Origin: Singulisphaera sp. GP187
Lineage (GTDB): Bacteria; Planctomycetota; Planctomycetia; Isosphaerales; Isosphaeraceae
Length of the DNA stretch: 64,000 bases
Reading direction: 5' to 3'
NCBI RefSeq assembly: GCF_900129635.1
Contig: NZ_FSRB01000001.1
Span: 1,775,501 to 1,839,500, forward strand
Both the position numbers and the translations under genes were made by a program. Position 1 is the first letter of the stretch. Each line of letters starts with the position of its first letter. Under the pieces are notes generated by a model. The model was not told the origin of the DNA. It saw nothing but the letters and a program-made list of their open reading frames with translations, and did not search any database. This document shows positions 17,537 through 25,066 of the stretch, piece by piece.

Positions 17537-18934
17537 TCAAGGGTTTGCGGTCTCAGCTGCCTCTCTCGGTTTTTCGAACACCCGGCTTTCCGCCCCGTTC
17601 CCACCCTCCGCTCCACCTCGAGTTTGACCGAGAGCGTCGAACAGACGCTTCGCCTCTTCAAGTAATGCCGTGGTGGATGGCCCTTCGATCGCATATTGCG
17701 CCTGATCGCAGTGCGCGATGAGTCGTTCCGCGCGCGAGCCGAGTTCGTCGCTCCCCGTAGCCGAGGCGATCCCTTGGCGTGCTTCACCGGGCGTCAAGAC
17801 GCCGCGTGGTCGCGAACAGGCGACGAACAGATACTCGCCCAGTCCTTCCGTGAGCCGCCGACCGGTCTCGGACGCCGTCAACGATCCGTCGAGGTCCCGC
17901 AGGAGCTGGGCCAGGTGGCGGAACGCAGCGTGCCGCGACCTCCGGAGTCGGTTGGAGCGTCTCAGGCCCAACCAAGTCCCCACGCTGGTAATAAGGACGA
18001 GCCCTCCAACCGTAGCCGCGACAAAGTTTCTCGGCCAGGTTGTATCCGACAGGGGCATCGGCACATATTTCAAGGTCGAGGGATCAAAACGGCGAACATC
18101 GACGACGCGCACGGCAACACTCGGCGAGACCTTCGTCATGTACCTCCGGAGCGTCGGGTCGAACGCGGTGATCGCCACGGGGGGGATGACGAGCTGCCCG
18201 GCGCGAGTCGGTCGGAGGCGATAGCGAAAGACCCGGGATGGAGGTTCGGCCACGGCCTCGACAGGTTCGGGCTCGATTCTCAAGCCAGGCGAAAGCTCGG
18301 GGTGTCGGCCGATTGCGGGCGGTTGAGTCATCCCCAGCGCCGCGGGTCCGGTCACGCGGATCCGGAAATCCAACACCTGACCGATTGGGATGCTCGAAGG
18401 ACTGACTTCGGCCGTTACCTCGAAGGGTCCAACCCCTCCGAGAAATGAGTCCGGCCGACCCGACTGGGGAACATTTTCAATGGGTACGCTGATGGGTTCG
18501 CTCTTACCCATCCGGTCTCCCAGTCGAACCGATATCGCGGGGATCTTGAGCACTCCGGCGCGGCGGGGAACAACCCGGTATCGCGAGATGAACTGGTTCC
18601 TCTCAAACACGAGACTGCCGATCCCGCTGGAGCTCACCTGTTTTAAATCCGTCCCGAGTGGAGTGACATCAGCGTCCACGATCTTGGGGGGGATCACCGT
18701 GGGCCGTTCTCCCTGGGCAATCACGCTGACTTGCAGAGTGATCGATTGCCTCACGTAGTAGGGCGCTCGGGAAAGCTGAGCCCGGACGCGGAGCGGCTGG
18801 GATGGCTCCCCTCGAGCCATTCCGCAAAGCGATCCCACCAGGACAAAAAGCCGAACCACCCGCCGTTTTTGAGGTAAGCGAGACCAGGACACCGGGACCA
18901 ACTCCTTGGCATGTTTAGCGACGATCCCCATCAC
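17537..18934 (-). CDS. BatD-like protein (oxygen tolerance family)
   Basis: The 465-residue protein has an N-terminal hydrophobic segment (RRVVRLFVLVGSLCGMARG), two beta-rich Ig-like regions (about 45-290, with VRQSITLQVSV and VGPFEVTAEVSPSSIPIGQVLDFRI), a membrane helix (FVAATVGGLVLITSVGTWLGL, about 305-325) and a cytoplasmic helical tail. This is the BatD/DUF7939-type layout. It overlaps the end of the TPR gene by 4 bases and is the last gene of the leftward batA-batB-TPR-batD set. Bat proteins are envelope proteins linked to aerotolerance or stress in some bacteria; no enzyme activity is known. Confidence 0.75.
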   Translation of the reverse strand: MMGIVAKHAKELVPVSWSRLPQKRRVVRLFVLVGSLCGMARGEPSQPLRVRAQLSRAPYYVRQSITLQVSVIAQGERPTVIPPKIVDADVTPLGTDLKQVSSSGIGSLVFERNQFISRYRVVPRRAGVLKIPAISVRLGDRMGKSEPISVPIENVPQSGRPDSFLGGVGPFEVTAEVSPSSIPIGQVLDFRIRVTGPAALGMTQPPAIGRHPELSPGLRIEPEPVEAVAEPPSRVFRYRLRPTRAGQLVIPPVAITAFDPTLRRYMTKVSPSVAVRVVDVRRFDPSTLKYVPMPLSDTTWPRNFVAATVGGLVLITSVGTWLGLRRSNRLRRSRHAAFRHLAQLLRDLDGSLTASETGRRLTEGLGEYLFVACSRPRGVLTPGEARQGIASATGSDELGSRAERLIAHCDQAQYAIEGPSTTALLEEAKRLFDALGQTRGGAEGGNGAESRVFEKPREAAETANP

Positions 18935-19722
18935 CAGTCCATTCGTTGATCATCGATGGGGGGAAGCGTTTCATCGGGTCTTCGGTCGCGGGCCTCCCGG
19001 ATGTTTTTCAGAGCGGTGTTAAGCCGTCCTTCGGGCGAGCCCGCACTCGGGGGTGATGTGCCAGTTCCTCCAGGGCTTTGCTTCCCTGACGGGCGGCGCG
19101 GCCCGGGTTGACTGCCATCGGCCGGGTTCGGGTTATCGGCCTCGGATTGGTCCCGCGTTTGAGCTTCTCCCCCGTCGGGCTTGGACGATTGGGGACGTTT
19201 GGCATCCGAGGTTTGATCGTCATTGGAATCCGAGGGATTCGAGGGCGGTTTGGCTTGCTCCTCGGCATACTGTCGGTTGACCGCGGCATCGAGCCGGATG
19301 GCGTTCATCACTCTTCCGCGCGCCGTTGATGCCAGGCAATCATCGTAGTGACCGAGCGCGGCGGTCAGATCGCCCAAGGCGAGCGCCGTATTGCCCAAGG
19401 CATAGTCGATTTTGGTCCTGAGTGCGGCATCCGCCCGTTCACGAGCTTCACGGTACCGCACGATCGCGTCGGAATAGCGCTGGAGGCGATACAAGGCCGC
19501 GGCGGCGTTATACCGAGGCACGGCCGCACGAGGGTCGAGCGCGATCGCACGTTCAAATGCAGTGAGCGCCTCGCCATACTGGCCCGCGGCATACGCGGAA
19601 CGGCCGTGCGCGATCCGAGCGGCGGCCGAATCGCGGTCCCCCCCGCGCCCAGCAGAGGAGCGAGAAGTCCAAGGAGGAGGATCCAACGCCGTGACCGGAG
19701 CCATCGCCCTCGGCTCGGCCAC
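18931..19722 (-). CDS. TPR protein, probably the C-terminal part of a BatB-TPR (BatC) fusion
   Basis: After an unconvincing Pro-rich start, the frame from GGDRDSAAARIAHGRSAY onward is a good TPR domain (two to three repeats: YGEALTAFERAIALDPRAAVPRYNAAAALYRLQRYSDAIVRY). A long low-complexity Ser/Pro/Gly/Asp tail follows. The first 40 residues overlap the end of the VWA gene in another frame. One extra G in the 7-base C run (plus strand 19638-19644) would fuse the VWA gene's last membrane helix (WILLLGLLAPLLGAGG) directly to DRDSAAARIAHG, giving the known VWA-TM-TPR arrangement. The independent start at 19722 is therefore doubtful. Confidence 0.8.
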   Translation of the reverse strand: MAEPRAMAPVTALDPPPWTSRSSAGRGGDRDSAAARIAHGRSAYAAGQYGEALTAFERAIALDPRAAVPRYNAAAALYRLQRYSDAIVRYREARERADAALRTKIDYALGNTALALGDLTAALGHYDDCLASTARGRVMNAIRLDAAVNRQYAEEQAKPPSNPSDSNDDQTSDAKRPQSSKPDGGEAQTRDQSEADNPNPADGSQPGPRRPSGKQSPGGTGTSPPSAGSPEGRLNTALKNIREARDRRPDETLPPIDDQRMDW

Positions 19723-20669
19723 GATCCCCAGAGACCCAACACCAGGGCGGTTGCGACGAAGATCGGAAACCGCTCACTCTTTTCCGAAGGACGAATCGCG
19801 TCCCGCTTCTGGCGGGCGACCGGGGCAATTCGGTTTTGAAAGAGCGGACCAAGGTCGACCGCCGCCAGTCCGAGCGGAAGGAACGCCCCCCCCGTCTCAT
19901 GCGCGAGTGACTCGAACGCCCGGTCTTCACGCTTGGAGAGGACCGGCGAACCGCGATAGGTCAGGGAGGCCGACCCGCGGCCGGACGGGACCGCGTGCCC
20001 TTGCGCCGGGTCGCCGATGGCAATCGAGTGAACGACGATCCCGGCCAGGCGCAAATCCTCAAGGGAAGCGGTCCAGGTTCCCGCGTGATCCTCACCGTCG
20101 GAGAAAAGGATGATCGTCCTCCCTTCGGCACGTTCCTGGTCTCCGAACGCGTCGATGGCCACTTCAAGACCCGCGCCCAGATCGGTGCCGCCCGGTTGAA
20201 CATCGCCCGGTCGAAGTTCCCGGAGTGACTCTGCGGCCGCTCCGAGGTTCTCGGTCAGGGGACAACGAAGCCGACCGCGCCCGGCGAAGGCCACCACCGC
20301 GGCGCGGTTGCCAGGGTCTTCACCGAGTGCCTGGATCAGGCTTTCGGCCGTTTCAATCGCCACGCCCAGCCGGTTGGGCACGGCATCCTCGGCCCCCATG
20401 CTTCGGCTCGTATCCACCAAAAAGACGATGTCGTGCCCTGGAGAGAGCGGCGGAATCGCCCCCCGCCCCCACCTCGGCTGCGCAACCGCCAGAATGAGGC
20501 AGAAGATCGCCGCGAGCCAGCCCAGGGAACCGTCACGCCGGAGCCGGCTGCCTTGACCCAACAACACCCAGTCCCGTCTCCGCCGAAGCAATCCTCGCAC
20601 CACCCAGGCGAAGAGTAGTGGAAGCGCGACAAGGAGCCAGAGCGACTGAGGTTGAGCGAAGACTTCCAT
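19365..20669 (-). CDS. BatB-like VWA-domain membrane protein (C-terminus altered by a likely frameshift)
   Basis: The protein starts with two membrane helices (LWLLVALPLLFAWVV and LGWLAAIFCLILAVAQPRW), followed by a von Willebrand A domain with an intact MIDAS: DIVFLVDTSRSMG (DxSxS), a conserved Thr (PGGTDLGAGL) and LFSDGEDH. A further helix pair follows near residues 285-335. From about residue 345 the sequence turns into an Arg/Pro/Ser-rich shadow of the TPR gene, so the genuine product probably continues in the other frame. BatA lies 100 bases upstream. Confidence 0.85.
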   Translation of the reverse strand: MEVFAQPQSLWLLVALPLLFAWVVRGLLRRRRDWVLLGQGSRLRRDGSLGWLAAIFCLILAVAQPRWGRGAIPPLSPGHDIVFLVDTSRSMGAEDAVPNRLGVAIETAESLIQALGEDPGNRAAVVAFAGRGRLRCPLTENLGAAAESLRELRPGDVQPGGTDLGAGLEVAIDAFGDQERAEGRTIILFSDGEDHAGTWTASLEDLRLAGIVVHSIAIGDPAQGHAVPSGRGSASLTYRGSPVLSKREDRAFESLAHETGGAFLPLGLAAVDLGPLFQNRIAPVARQKRDAIRPSEKSERFPIFVATALVLGLWGSWPSRGRWLRSRRWILLLGLLAPLLGAGGTAIRPPLGSRTAVPRMPRASMARRSLHLNVRSRSTLVRPCLGITPPRPCIASSAIPTRSCGTVKLVNGRMPHSGPKSTMPWAIRRSPWAI

Positions 20670-20768
20670 GAATTGGTGAATCGCGGGGGGAAAAGGGTTC
20701 GATTACTGAAGACATGAATCGTGAACTTGTTTAAAAAACGATGCTTAGTATCGCTTGCTCGACTTCGG

Positions 20769-21764
20769 TCAGGGGAGCCGCCGCCATCGTCCGGAGGAGA
20801 GCAGCCGGTCGATCGCCAGGAGCGCGAGCGCCGCGATGACCCAGGGTCGGTACTCCTCACGATAACGGGTTCGGATCTCACCTTGAACAGGGCTTTTTTC
20901 CAGGACATCGATCGTCTGAAATACGTGGGCAAGTTCGCGTGCGTTGGCCGCTTCGAACGCACGGCCGCCGCCCAGCTTCGCCAGTCGCCTCAGAAGCACG
21001 TAGTCGGGAGCATCCACCTCCGCGATCAGGTCGAGCTTCGTGACCGGCTCGGGCTCGCGGACGATGCCGCCGGGCTGACCGACCGCGATCGTATGCAGCG
21101 TGATTCCGAGCTCCCGCGCCAGCCGGGCGGCGGCCTCGGGATTGAGCGGGCGGGGGACGGCCGGACTGTTCTGGCCATCGGTCAGCAGGATCAGCACTTT
21201 TCTCCGCTGCGGGGCAGCGTGCAGGTCCTCGAGCGCCAACGCGATCGCATCGCCGATATTCGTCCCCTGGTCCCCCGGCAGCGCGGGCCGAATGCTCCGG
21301 GCACTTTCGAGCAGGAAGGCGTGATCCGGGGTCAGGGGCGACACGCGGTCGGGATAGTTCGCAAACACGACGAGGCCAATCAGGTCGTCCGGCCGGCCAT
21401 CCACGAACCGGGCAAAGGTCCGTTTCGCCGCCTCGAGTCGGGTGATCCGCGACCCGCCCTCGTCGGCCTCTTCCGTTGTCATGCTCGGACTGTGGTCGAG
21501 CACCGCCATGATCGCCACCCCTTGGCCGGCGATTCGCGTGCGGCCACCCACCGTCTGGGGGCGGGCTAAGGCCACCACCATGCAAACGATTGCCATCGCG
21601 CGAAGCAGGATCGGAATGCCGCCCATCGCGGCCGTGGCGATTCTCCCGCCGCGTGGAAAGCCCCCCAACGTGGGCCAGGTGATCCTCGGCCTGGACCTCA
21701 CCAAGAGCCATGGGAGCGGTGCCAGCACGAGGAGCACCAACCAGCCAGGCTCCGCGAGACGCAT
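20769..21764 (-). CDS. BatA-like VWA-domain membrane protein
   Basis: The ATG at 21764 gives MRLAEPGWLVLLVLAPLPWLLV, a typical BatA first helix; the longer frame to 21821 adds only polar residues. A second helix precedes the VWA domain, whose MIDAS reads VLDHSPSMTT (DxSxS), with DQGTNIGDAI and LLTDGQNS. The protein ends with a third membrane helix (WVIAALALLAIDRLL). It heads the leftward Bat set. The usual upstream partners, a MoxR AAA+ ATPase and a DUF58 protein, are absent here. Confidence 0.88.
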   Translation of the reverse strand: MRLAEPGWLVLLVLAPLPWLLVRSRPRITWPTLGGFPRGGRIATAAMGGIPILLRAMAIVCMVVALARPQTVGGRTRIAGQGVAIMAVLDHSPSMTTEEADEGGSRITRLEAAKRTFARFVDGRPDDLIGLVVFANYPDRVSPLTPDHAFLLESARSIRPALPGDQGTNIGDAIALALEDLHAAPQRRKVLILLTDGQNSPAVPRPLNPEAAARLARELGITLHTIAVGQPGGIVREPEPVTKLDLIAEVDAPDYVLLRRLAKLGGGRAFEAANARELAHVFQTIDVLEKSPVQGEIRTRYREEYRPWVIAALALLAIDRLLSSGRWRRLP

Positions 21765-21766
21765 TG

Positions 21767-22108
21767 ATGGACGACTCCGCTCAGAAGATCTTCGATCCCG
21801 CGTCTCTTTCGACCCAGGCACACGCCTACGATCTTAATACGAAGTGCTCGGGTTGCCATGGTTCACTCCTGCCCGACACTGATTTCGAACCGCTGCACGG
21901 CGGTTCCCAAACGTGCGGCTCGTCGGGGGTGATTCTCATGCAGCCGGGCGACTGGGAGTCGCCTTGGGAAGTTAAACATGGGGAAATCACGGCGAAGAAA
22001 CTGAGGCGAATTCAAGTTGGTCCGACGTTACCCGCCAGGGTGGTCCGCCTCGAATTCAAGGAACACGTTAAAGTCGCGGGCGGGGGTGTGTTGGCATTCG
22101 CTTCGTGA
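21767..22108 (+). CDS. Hypothetical protein with a CxxCH motif, doubtful
   Basis: A 113-residue frame begins at an ATG two bases beyond the divergent batA start. It contains CSGCHGSLLPDTDFEPLHGG and ends GVLAFAS. The CxxCH could be a haem-binding or zinc site, but there is no signal peptide, so cytochrome c is unlikely. Codon third positions are only moderately G+C-rich and the SD is weak (GAGA). No family is recognised. The rest of 22109-22320 shows nothing besides the SD of the next gene. Confidence 0.28.
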   Translation: MDDSAQKIFDPASLSTQAHAYDLNTKCSGCHGSLLPDTDFEPLHGGSQTCGSSGVILMQPGDWESPWEVKHGEITAKKLRRIQVGPTLPARVVRLEFKEHVKVAGGGVLAFAS

Positions 22109-22320
22109 ACCGTGTGAATTTGTTGGCGCGGTGTCGAACCGCGAAGGGGCGAATTCGCTTGCCGAGGGGAGGGCTTGCGCGCTAGTGTCTACAGAGGTGT
22201 GCCCTGAGGGACGCGATCTCCGCGGAGAATCGGCTCCGGGTTGCACTGAGCGGGACGAGGGCCAACCGTAACGGGCCTCGGTGGGATCGATCCTCGACTT
22301 GAAAGTAGGAGTCACTCTCT

Positions 22321-22530
22321 GTGGCTGAACCAACGAACGCAGGCGGCGATCTTCAGCAAAAATACCGGCAATTTCTCGACCTGTTACCGTTAACGATCTC
22401 CCTGGCGGGACTGCCGGTGAGTGAAGGGCGGCTTTTCAGCGAAGAACAGATCGAAGCACGGGCCATCACGGTTCGGGCGGCCTACCGGGTGGCTCGTACG
22501 ACCGCCAAGGAATGCCTGAGCGGGTCGTAA
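22321..22530 (+). CDS. Small hypothetical protein
   Basis: GTG start at 22321 with AGGAG 9 bases upstream; 69 residues, mostly helical (LQQKYRQFLDLLPLTISLAGL and EEQIEARAITVRAAYRVARTTAKECL). No membrane segment or motif. The good SD and the even amino acid composition argue for a real gene, probably lineage-restricted. Confidence 0.6.
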   Translation: MAEPTNAGGDLQQKYRQFLDLLPLTISLAGLPVSEGRLFSEEQIEARAITVRAAYRVARTTAKECLSGS

Positions 22531-22708
22531 GAACGATGCCGGTCGAACTCGAGGGGACCGGAGCGATTCGGGAGCAAGGCGCTGTTCGATTGCGATTGAG
22601 AAGCCGATAAGAATCGCGTGGTGAGAGGGGCCGCCGCGAGGAACATTGACCTCCGGCCGCTCGTCACGCCTCTGAACGGCATTCCACTCGCGAAAGGCCC
22701 TCCTCGAG

Positions 22709-23086
22709 ATGACGATGAAGATGCAACCCGACGGTGGCGGACCGCGCAAGCTTCGTGCCGCGATCATTGGCTTCGGGCTCGATTCTCAAGATAACGAGCA
22801 ACGACTGAGCACCGGCGAGACCTGCCTGCTAGTCGGGGGTTCGGCCGAGACTCATGCTGAAATGCTCGAGACCATCTTGCGACTTGAATCCGAACTCGAT
22901 CGCCTCGGTCAGGACCTTGCCGACGTCACACCGAACGAGCTGGCCGACATCGCCTGGAGAATCGACTCCCCGGAACTGCATGACATTGCAGTGAGACTCA
23001 AGACGGGTCTCCGAAGCTCGGGGCGGGCGTTCCACGATCATACGGCAGAAGAGTTGACGAACCTCTCCGCGCCGATCGATCTCTGA
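22709..23086 (+). CDS. Hypothetical protein
   Basis: 125 residues, acidic, mixed beta then helical: an N-terminal KLRAAIIGFGLDSQDNEQRL, then LVGGSAETHAEMLETILRLESELDRLGQ and a Leu/Asp/Glu-rich remainder. No recognised domain. It is followed directly by a strong intrinsic terminator, which supports an expressed gene. The exact start (22709, or the internal ATG at 22715) is not certain because the SD is poor. Confidence 0.55.
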   Translation: MTMKMQPDGGGPRKLRAAIIGFGLDSQDNEQRLSTGETCLLVGGSAETHAEMLETILRLESELDRLGQDLADVTPNELADIAWRIDSPELHDIAVRLKTGLRSSGRAFHDHTAEELTNLSAPIDL

Positions 23087-23114
23087 ATTTCTCCAGTGCG
23101 ATTCCGAAGCTCCT

Positions 23115-23167
23115 ACCGCCAATGGCGGTTGCGACGACTCGTCGCAACCGCCATCGGCGGTTTCTTT
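23115..23167 (+). terminator. Intrinsic terminator
   Basis: A 21-bp stem with one mismatch (23115-23135 against 23141-23161), a 5-base loop, and TTTCTTT at 23161-23167. It closes the unit 22321-23086. The following 23168-23414 holds no recognisable gene. Confidence 0.75.
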
Positions 23168-23414
23168 CGTCCATCCTCCTGCGCAAAGGTCCCAAAGTTT
23201 CGGATCTCCTCACCGGCCGCGATCGCCCCCCAGTGCCCCAGCGAAGTCTCCTAACCACGTCGAAAACAGGAGGCTTGAGAAGCGACCGGGTTTGACCACA
23301 AAATAATAGTGGCCGGTCGTCAACGAATTCTGAAACGGGAGACCCCGTGTTGGGGTATCCCAGGTTGAAGGTGTGGGTGTGGTCGCCCGCGTCGCGGGCG
23401 AAGGCGTGAGGCTG

Positions 23415-23948
23415 ATGGATGACCGTGCGTTGATCGAGGCGCTCCGCTCCGGCGATTCGCAGGCTCCCTGCCTTCTGATCGAACGGTTCCAGGGGGTAGT
23501 CTTTGGCCTCTGCCTTCGCATGATGGGCCATCGGCACGACGCCGAGGACGTCATGCAAGAAACATTCGTCCGGGCACTTCGGGGAATCGCCGGCTTCGAC
23601 GCTGAACGGCCGGTTCGTCCCTGGTTACTTGGGATCGCGGCGAACCGGTGCCGAACCGCATTAGGCCACCGTGCCCGAAGGCCTGGATTGACCGAGTCCG
23701 CCGAAGATCGGATCGATCATCGACCTGGCTTGGCCGACCCCGATGACCTCGCGGGAGAACTCGAGCGCGCTCTGGCCTTGCTCCGTCCTGAATATCGAAT
23801 GGTCTTCGCTCTGTTTCACGAACAAAATCTGGCGTATGAAGAGATCGCCGAGGCGGTCGACCGACCGATTGGAACCGTCAAAACGTGGCTCCATCGCGCC
23901 CGGGCCGAATTGGCCGAGCACCTGACTCGTCGTGGAGTTCACTGCTAA
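23415..23948 (+). CDS. ECF-type RNA polymerase sigma factor
   Basis: About 177 residues with sigma region 2 (LIERFQGVVFGLCLRMMGHRHDAEDVMQETFVRAL, core-binding and -10 recognition) and region 4 (LALLRPEYRMVFALFHEQNLAYEEIAEAV and GTVKTWLHRARAELAEHL). Region 3 is absent, so it is an ECF sigma. The start is uncertain (23373, 23406 GTG or 23415 ATG). The next gene encodes a membrane anti-sigma-like protein, giving the usual sigma/anti-sigma pair. Confidence 0.9.
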   Translation: MDDRALIEALRSGDSQAPCLLIERFQGVVFGLCLRMMGHRHDAEDVMQETFVRALRGIAGFDAERPVRPWLLGIAANRCRTALGHRARRPGLTESAEDRIDHRPGLADPDDLAGELERALALLRPEYRMVFALFHEQNLAYEEIAEAVDRPIGTVKTWLHRARAELAEHLTRRGVHC

Positions 23949-24080
23949 GCAACGTTTCAACAAACGTCAAGCCGAGTCAGTTTGAGGATTCGTGGTGGTC
24001 GGGTTTGCGGTTTTTTTCAGTTGGCTCCCCGCAGCGAGCCATTCAGGTGGGTGCAAAGTTTGCGTTGAGGGCAGAACCTG

Positions 24081-24767
24081 ATGCAATGTTCTGATTTTGA
24101 ACGACAATTAAATGAGCAGTTCGATGCGCGTGACTCGGCATCTCCCGATCTCGATCGCGCACTCGAGGCGCACGCGGCCGGCTGCGCCACCTGCCAGCTT
24201 ACGGCCTCGCGCTACCAGATGTTGCGGCAGGTGCTCCAAACCGTGGCGCGTCCGCCCGCACCGCCGGTCGACTTCCTCCCGCATTTTCTTGAGTCCCAGG
24301 GGCTCAATCCCAAGCGGACACCACGAAGGTTTACAAGCCGACACGTGATGGTACCGCTCGCCATGGCGGCCTCACTTTTTTGGATCGTCTTCTTGGGGTG
24401 GCCGTCGCTGCCTGAGACGCCGGCACCACTCGTCGAAAACCAAGTCGAACCCGCACCCATTCCAAACGACGATCCCCCGTTGCTGACCGATGCGCTGGCG
24501 TCCGCGGGGTCGGCCACCTGGAATTTTGCGATTGAGAGCTCGGAACCGGCCGCTCGAATCGGCCGAGAATTTCTCGATGCGGCCTCGTTTCGAGAAACGG
24601 CCCCTGGGGCTCTCGCTCTCACGCTTCCAAACTCACCTCCTCCGACCGAGGTCCTGGAGTCGGTGGGGGATCGAGTCAACGCGCAGGTTCGCCCGTTTTC
24701 GGGGACCGCCCGGCACGCATTCGGGTTCCTCCTGGGCCCGTCCGCTACCGCCTCGAACGGCGGCTAG
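24081..24767 (+). CDS. Membrane anti-sigma factor-like protein with zinc-binding motif
   Basis: The 228-residue protein begins MQCSDFERQLNEQFDARD and has HAAGCATCQ (HxxxCxxC), the zinc-binding anti-sigma (ZAS) motif, near residues 29-36. One membrane helix (VMVPLAMAASLFWIVFLGW, about 88-106) is followed by a Pro-rich extracytoplasmic part without known domain. It should hold the preceding ECF sigma at the membrane until an envelope signal arrives. It is encoded 132 bases downstream of the sigma gene, same strand. Confidence 0.8.
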   Translation: MQCSDFERQLNEQFDARDSASPDLDRALEAHAAGCATCQLTASRYQMLRQVLQTVARPPAPPVDFLPHFLESQGLNPKRTPRRFTSRHVMVPLAMAASLFWIVFLGWPSLPETPAPLVENQVEPAPIPNDDPPLLTDALASAGSATWNFAIESSEPAARIGREFLDAASFRETAPGALALTLPNSPPPTEVLESVGDRVNAQVRPFSGTARHAFGFLLGPSATASNGG

Positions 24768-25066
24768 GCGAAACGAACAAAACTGTTCCCACCGATCATC
24801 CCTAGTCGATACCGAACCAACCAAGATTTCGCTGCAAACCGCTGGTTTTTGCAGGCAGACAACAGCCTCCCACCCCACGATGACAAACGACGGATTGGGC
24901 GATTGCCTGGCTCTAATTGTTGCGATCGGTTCTTTTTATCGACCTTCGAACGAACTTTCCTCCTGGCGATAATCCGGGCCCGTTTTAACGAACAAAGCGA
25001 ACGCACTCGTCACTCGAGCGTGACGAGCCAGCGAATTGACACTCATCGATCGTGGGAGTGGAAACG

